Position numbers and translations under genes: made by a program. The notes below the pieces were generated by a model that was given only the letters and a program-made list of their open reading frames with translations, was not told the DNA's origin and did no database searches. DNA of 22,491 bases, taken from Candidatus Bipolaricaulota bacterium (GTDB taxonomy: Bacteria > Bipolaricaulota > Bipolaricaulia > RBG-16-55-9 > DRXL01). Shown piece after piece: positions 19,535 through 22,491 of the stretch (position 1 is the stretch's first letter; each line of letters starts with the position of its first letter). The stretch lies in NCBI GenBank assembly GCA_026414955.1, contig JAOAIA010000018.1, positions 1 to 22,491 on the forward strand, read 5' to 3'.

Positions 19535-20737
19535 ATGGCAACTCCAATCAAGACGGACCGTCTGGGATTCTTAGACCAAGAACTGAAAAGCCTAGAAGAG
19601 CAAGGCTTCGTCTGGAGGCCCCGGACGCTTCAGGGCGAACAGCGCGCTCGCGCTGTCTTCGATGGCAAGGAAGTCGTCAATCTCTCATCGAATAACTATC
19701 TGGGCTTAACCAACCACCCGAAGATGCGCGAGGCTGCTAAGAGAGCGATAGATCAGTTCGGCGCCGGGGCGGGCGCGGTCCGGCCCATCGCCGGTACGAT
19801 GACTTTGCACAGACAATTAGAAGAGAAACTGGCGCGCTTCAAGGGCGTCGAAACGACTTTGGTCTTTCAGAGCGGGTTCGCCGCGAACTTGGGCACTATT
19901 CAAGCACTAGTTGGTAAGGGCGACGCGATCTACTCTGAAGAACTCAATCATGGCTCGATCATTGACGGTTGTCGCCTCAGCGGCGCAGACATTATAAAAT
20001 GGCCCCATCGAGATGTAGATGCGCTGAGACAACTCTGCAAAGAGAGCCGTCAAAAATATCGTCGTGCGCTCTTGGTCACTGATGCCGTCTTCAGCATGGA
20101 CGGTGACATCGCCCCACTAAGAGAGTTGGCTGACATCGCTGAAGAGTTTGACTTGATTTTTATGGTGGACGACGCGCACGCGTCGGGCGTGCTGGGGCGT
20201 TCCGGGCGCGGCTCCGCTGATCACTTTGGGCTGCACGGTCGTGTAGACGTGCAGATGGGCACGCTCAGCAAAGCGTTAGGCGTGATGGGCGGCTACATCG
20301 CCGGCTCCAAGAAACTCATAGAGTTTCTCATTCAGAAGGCGCGCCCGTGGCTGCTCTCGACCGCGCATCCGCCGGCAGTCGTCGCGGCAGCAATCGCTGC
20401 TATCGAGATCTTAGAGAGCCCCGAAGGCGAACAATTAGTGGAGAAACTTTGGGAGAACGCGCGCTACTTCAAGAGCGAACTAAACAAACTCGGCTTCAAC
20501 ACTGGGGCAAGCGAGACCCCGATCACGCCGGTGATCGTCGGCAGCAGCCACAACGCTAAGCAGTTTGCGAAGCGACTCTTTGAAGAGGGCGTCTTCGCGC
20601 AGGAGATCGTCTTCCCCATGGTCGCGCGCGACAAAGCCCGCGTGCGCACTATCGTGACGGCCATGCACACCAAAGAAGATTTAGACTTCGCGCTCAACGC
20701 GTTCAAGAAAGTCGGCAAAGAATTGGGGTTGATTTGA
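19535..20737 (+). CDS. kbl: Glycine C-acetyltransferase / 8-amino-7-oxononanoate synthase family PLP enzyme
   Basis: 400 residues, class II aminotransferase fold of the alpha-oxoamine synthase family. Landmarks are NLSSNNYLGL, FQSGFAANLG (about 110), DDAHASGVLG with the PLP-contacting Asp/His, and the Schiff-base lysine K246 in GTLSKALGVMGGY. Kbl cleaves 2-amino-3-oxobutyrate with CoA to glycine and acetyl-CoA during threonine breakdown; BioF makes the biotin precursor KAPA from alanine. These are hard to tell apart by sequence. The N-terminus and length (about 395-400) suit Kbl, and there is no threonine dehydrogenase or bio gene in the window. SD GGGAGGAG. The stop lies at the edge of an inverted repeat preceding purB. 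Confidence 0.88.
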   Translation: MATPIKTDRLGFLDQELKSLEEQGFVWRPRTLQGEQRARAVFDGKEVVNLSSNNYLGLTNHPKMREAAKRAIDQFGAGAGAVRPIAGTMTLHRQLEEKLARFKGVETTLVFQSGFAANLGTIQALVGKGDAIYSEELNHGSIIDGCRLSGADIIKWPHRDVDALRQLCKESRQKYRRALLVTDAVFSMDGDIAPLRELADIAEEFDLIFMVDDAHASGVLGRSGRGSADHFGLHGRVDVQMGTLSKALGVMGGYIAGSKKLIEFLIQKARPWLLSTAHPPAVVAAAIAAIEILESPEGEQLVEKLWENARYFKSELNKLGFNTGASETPITPVIVGSSHNAKQFAKRLFEEGVFAQEIVFPMVARDKARVRTIVTAMHTKEDLDFALNAFKKVGKELGLI

Positions 20738-20818
20738 ATCACGGAAAGCACGGAAACTTACGGATAACACGGAAGAATTCTTCAGTGCCTTCCGTGCTTC
20801 TCCGTGCCTTCCGTGATT
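20737..20818. repeat. CACGGA-type inverted repeat between kbl and purB
   Basis: AATCACGGAAAGCACGGA at the left and TCCGTGCCTTCCGTGATT at the right pair over 18 bp with a single mismatch. Further ACGGA units on the left and TCCGTG units on the right lie inside. The element fills the whole gap: it starts on the last base of the kbl stop and ends 7 nt before the purB ATG. Confidence 0.88.
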
Positions 20819-20825
20819 CTATGCT

Positions 20826-22112
20826 ATGATCGAGCGATACTCTCTCTCCCCAATGAAGGAGCTGTGGACGGAAGAAGCCAAGTATCAGCGGTGGCTTGCG
20901 GTCGAGCTCGCTGTCGTCGAAGCCCAAGCCGAGCTGGGCTATGTTCCCAAAGAAGCTGCCCAAGCGATCAAAGAGAGAGTCACGCTGAACATCGCCAGAG
21001 CGAAAGAGATCGAGTCTCAGATCGGGCACGATTTGCTCGCGTTCGTGCGCTCGTTAGAAGAGAGCGTCGGCCCGGAGGGGCGCTACATTCACCGTGGCCT
21101 GACGTCATACGACATCGAAGACACAGCCCTTGGGCTAGCTTTCAAAGAGGCCCTGAAGATTCTCATTGACGATGCGCACAAGCTCGCAGCGGCGCTCAAG
21201 CATCGGGCGTTCGAGCACAAAAAGACGCTGATGGTCGGGCGCACCCACGGGATGCACGCTGAACCGATCACGTTCGGGCTGAAACTTCTTATTTGGTACG
21301 ACGAGATGGGGCGCAATATCCAGCGCCTCAAAGACGCGCAAAAGCTCATAGCAGTTGGGAAGATTTCAGGCTCGGTGGGCACGTATGCGCACGTAGACCC
21401 TGAAGTTGAGCGGCGCGTTTGCGCCAAGCTCGGATTAACTCCAGCGCCGATCTCCAATCAGATCGTACAGCGCGATCTGCACGCGCAAGTCTTGACGACG
21501 CTGGCGATCTGCGCGGGAACTATTGAGAAGATAGCGACAGAGATTCGCAACCTCCATCGCACCGAGATCGCCGAGGTCCGTGAGGGTCGTCCGCATGGCT
21601 CTTCGTCCATGCCCCATAAGCAAAACCCGTCAACGTGCGAGACGCTGACGGGGCTGGCGCGCGTCGTGCGCATGAACACATTAGCTGCTCTAGAAAACCA
21701 GACGATCTGGCACGAGCAAGACCTGACGCGCTCATCGGTCGAGCGCATTATCTACCCCGATAGTTTTATAGCTCTGCATTATATGCTTGTCAGAATGACG
21801 GGCGTGATCGAGCAGCTCGTCGTCAACGCCGAGCGCATGAGACAGAACTTAGAGCTTAGTTATGGCACAGTCTTCTCCCAAGCGTTGCTCTTGAAGCTCA
21901 TAGACAAGGGTATGGCGCGGGCGCGGGCGCACGAGCTGATCGGCGAACTCGCGGCCAAAGCGTTAGCTGAGCAAAGAGATTTCAAATCGCTCGTCTCGGC
22001 GCACTCAGAGATCCAAAAATTGCTTAGCTCTAAAGAGCTGGACGAACTGTTCGATTACGACTATCACATAAAGCACGTCGAGACGATCTTTGCGCGGTTT
22101 GCCGGCGACTGA
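20826..22112 (+). CDS. purB: Adenylosuccinate lyase
   Basis: 428 residues, the size of the Bacillus/Thermotoga type. It acts twice in purine synthesis, releasing fumarate from SAICAR and from adenylosuccinate. Landmarks are MIERYS at the start, RGLTSYDIEDTALG, the catalytic-His segment GRTHGMHAEPITFG (about 138) and the fumarase-superfamily signature SSSMPHKQNP (about 259-268) with its catalytic serine loop. The start is fixed by the conserved MIERY opening. No SD is visible in front of it: the CACGGA inverted repeat ends 7 nt before the ATG, so initiation is SD-independent or the message is processed. Confidence 0.96.
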   Translation: MIERYSLSPMKELWTEEAKYQRWLAVELAVVEAQAELGYVPKEAAQAIKERVTLNIARAKEIESQIGHDLLAFVRSLEESVGPEGRYIHRGLTSYDIEDTALGLAFKEALKILIDDAHKLAAALKHRAFEHKKTLMVGRTHGMHAEPITFGLKLLIWYDEMGRNIQRLKDAQKLIAVGKISGSVGTYAHVDPEVERRVCAKLGLTPAPISNQIVQRDLHAQVLTTLAICAGTIEKIATEIRNLHRTEIAEVREGRPHGSSSMPHKQNPSTCETLTGLARVVRMNTLAALENQTIWHEQDLTRSSVERIIYPDSFIALHYMLVRMTGVIEQLVVNAERMRQNLELSYGTVFSQALLLKLIDKGMARARAHELIGELAAKALAEQRDFKSLVSAHSEIQKLLSSKELDELFDYDYHIKHVETIFARFAGD

Positions 22113-22113
22113 C

Positions 22114-22142
22114 TTGCATCTTCTCGTCTCGTGAGAGATAAT
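22114..22142 (+). promoter_or_regulatory. Promoter of the small acidic gene
   Basis: TTGCAT (22114-22119), 17-bp spacer, GATAAT (22137-22142), starting 2 nt after the purB stop. The expected leader of about 37 nt contains AGAGGTGAT before the ATG. Confidence 0.68.
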
Positions 22143-22185
22143 AAAAACACTCTTCCTAGACTCGTAATCCAGAGGTGATCTGCCT

Positions 22186-22374
22186 ATGGCTTACGTTTCC
22201 AAGAAAGACCTCATTGACAAGCTCAATCCTCTGCTCGATGATCTTGAGGAGCAGCGCAACGACTTGGAGACCGCTTGGGATGAGATGGACCGCGACAGCA
22301 TCGAAGACCTACTCGACCGCATGGAGCGCACCATCCAGCAGATGCGCACGACTATTGACGAGGCGAAGGACTGA
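22186..22374 (+). CDS. Small acidic helical protein, unknown function
   Basis: 62 residues, no family recognised. It is rich in Asp and Glu, lacks cysteine, and has a heptad-like pattern (LIDKLNPLLDDLEEQRNDLE, then IEDLLDRMERTIQQMR), so a helical hairpin or coiled-coil dimer is likely. It has a good SD (AGAGGTGAT), its own promoter and a strong terminator, so it is a real, separately transcribed gene that may be well expressed. There is no signal peptide or membrane segment, so it is cytoplasmic. Confidence 0.78.
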   Translation: MAYVSKKDLIDKLNPLLDDLEEQRNDLETAWDEMDRDSIEDLLDRMERTIQQMRTTIDEAKD

Positions 22375-22391
22375 ATCCCCACAAAAGACTC

Positions 22392-22419
22392 GGGGCAAGG
22401 GCCTCCCTTGCCCCTTCTT
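22392..22419 (+). terminator. Intrinsic terminator after the small acidic gene
   Basis: GGGGCAAGGG (22392-22401), a 3-nt loop CCT, and CCCTTGCCCC (22405-22414) form a perfect 10-bp stem followed by TTCTT. It is the clearest terminator in the window. Confidence 0.9.
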
Positions 22420-22421
22420 AC

Positions 22422-22451
22422 TTGAGATAGAAAGAAGCTTCTTGTTAAGAT
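22422..22451 (+). promoter_or_regulatory. Promoter of the gene entering at the right edge
   Basis: TTGAGA (22422-22427), 18-bp spacer, TAAGAT (22446-22451). A second -10-like TATACA lies at 22459-22464 without a good -35 box. Confidence 0.5.
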
Positions 22452-22487
22452 AGCAGTGTATACAAAGCGAACAAGGGAGGAAAGTGC

Positions 22488-22491
22488 ATGT
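22488..22491 (+). CDS. Start of a gene cut off by the window end
   Basis: An ATG at 22488 is preceded by AAGGGAGG at 7 nt, a strong SD, and a promoter-like pair lies upstream. Only the first codon is visible, so nothing can be said about the product. Confidence 0.45.

Overview
The window is a moderately GC-rich bacterial chromosome segment. It carries sigma-70-type promoters (TTGACA/TATAAT-like boxes, mostly 17-19 bp spacers), many purine-rich Shine-Dalgarno (SD) sites and tightly packed operons. The mix of a TPP riboswitch, an archaeal-style split glutamate synthase, CorA, RidA, Kbl, PurB and a lone XerC/D-sized recombinase suggests an uncultured, possibly thermophilic bacterium of an early-branching or candidate phylum. 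Acetothermia/Bipolaricaulota is only a guess; no rRNA or other phylogenetic marker that I could use settles it.

Layout. (a) 1-247: GC-rich, no recognised gene. (b) 248-5514, minus strand: a thiamine-type operon behind a TPP riboswitch, encoding ABC ATPase, permease, NMT1/ThiY-like binding protein, class I methyltransferase, AIR-synthase-related protein, ThiE-like protein and a 59-residue Trm112/YcaR zinc-ribbon protein. (c) 5520-6193: pyrE, divergent, with back-to-back promoters. (d) 6315-15544, plus strand: a redox/amidotransferase operon. It encodes a GlcD-like flavoprotein fused to a two-cluster ferredoxin domain, a 975-residue duplicated ferredoxin/FMN glutamate-synthase-like protein, a retropepsin-like protease, CutA, a class II glutaminase fused to a GXGXG domain, and a methyltransferase. 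(e) 15581-17700, minus: CorA and a tyrosine recombinase. (f) 17871-18680, plus: a membrane-anchored coiled-coil protein. (g) 18731-19446, minus: RidA, then a frameshifted beta-helix pseudogene. (h) 19535-22374, plus: kbl-like gene, purB and a small acidic protein, then a terminator and the start of another gene.

How the parts fit. In (b) the likely theme is uptake of a pyrimidine/thiamine precursor and its assembly into the cofactor, switched off by TPP at the level of translation. In (d) the glutaminase, FMN synthase and GXGXG parts of a glutamate synthase (or a GlxBCD/MgsABC-like enzyme) are all present, but no GltD-type NADPH subunit is visible. The FAD/Fe-S protein at the head of the operon is the natural candidate for the electron partner.

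The most unusual feature is that three genes of this one operon carry palindromic repeats inside their reading frames. Two belong to one repeat family: one is an exact 24-codon in-frame insert, the other provides the C-terminal tail of the flavoprotein. A second striking pattern is that the pyrE and flavoprotein promoters both end exactly 9 nt before the ATG, which predicts leaderless mRNAs.
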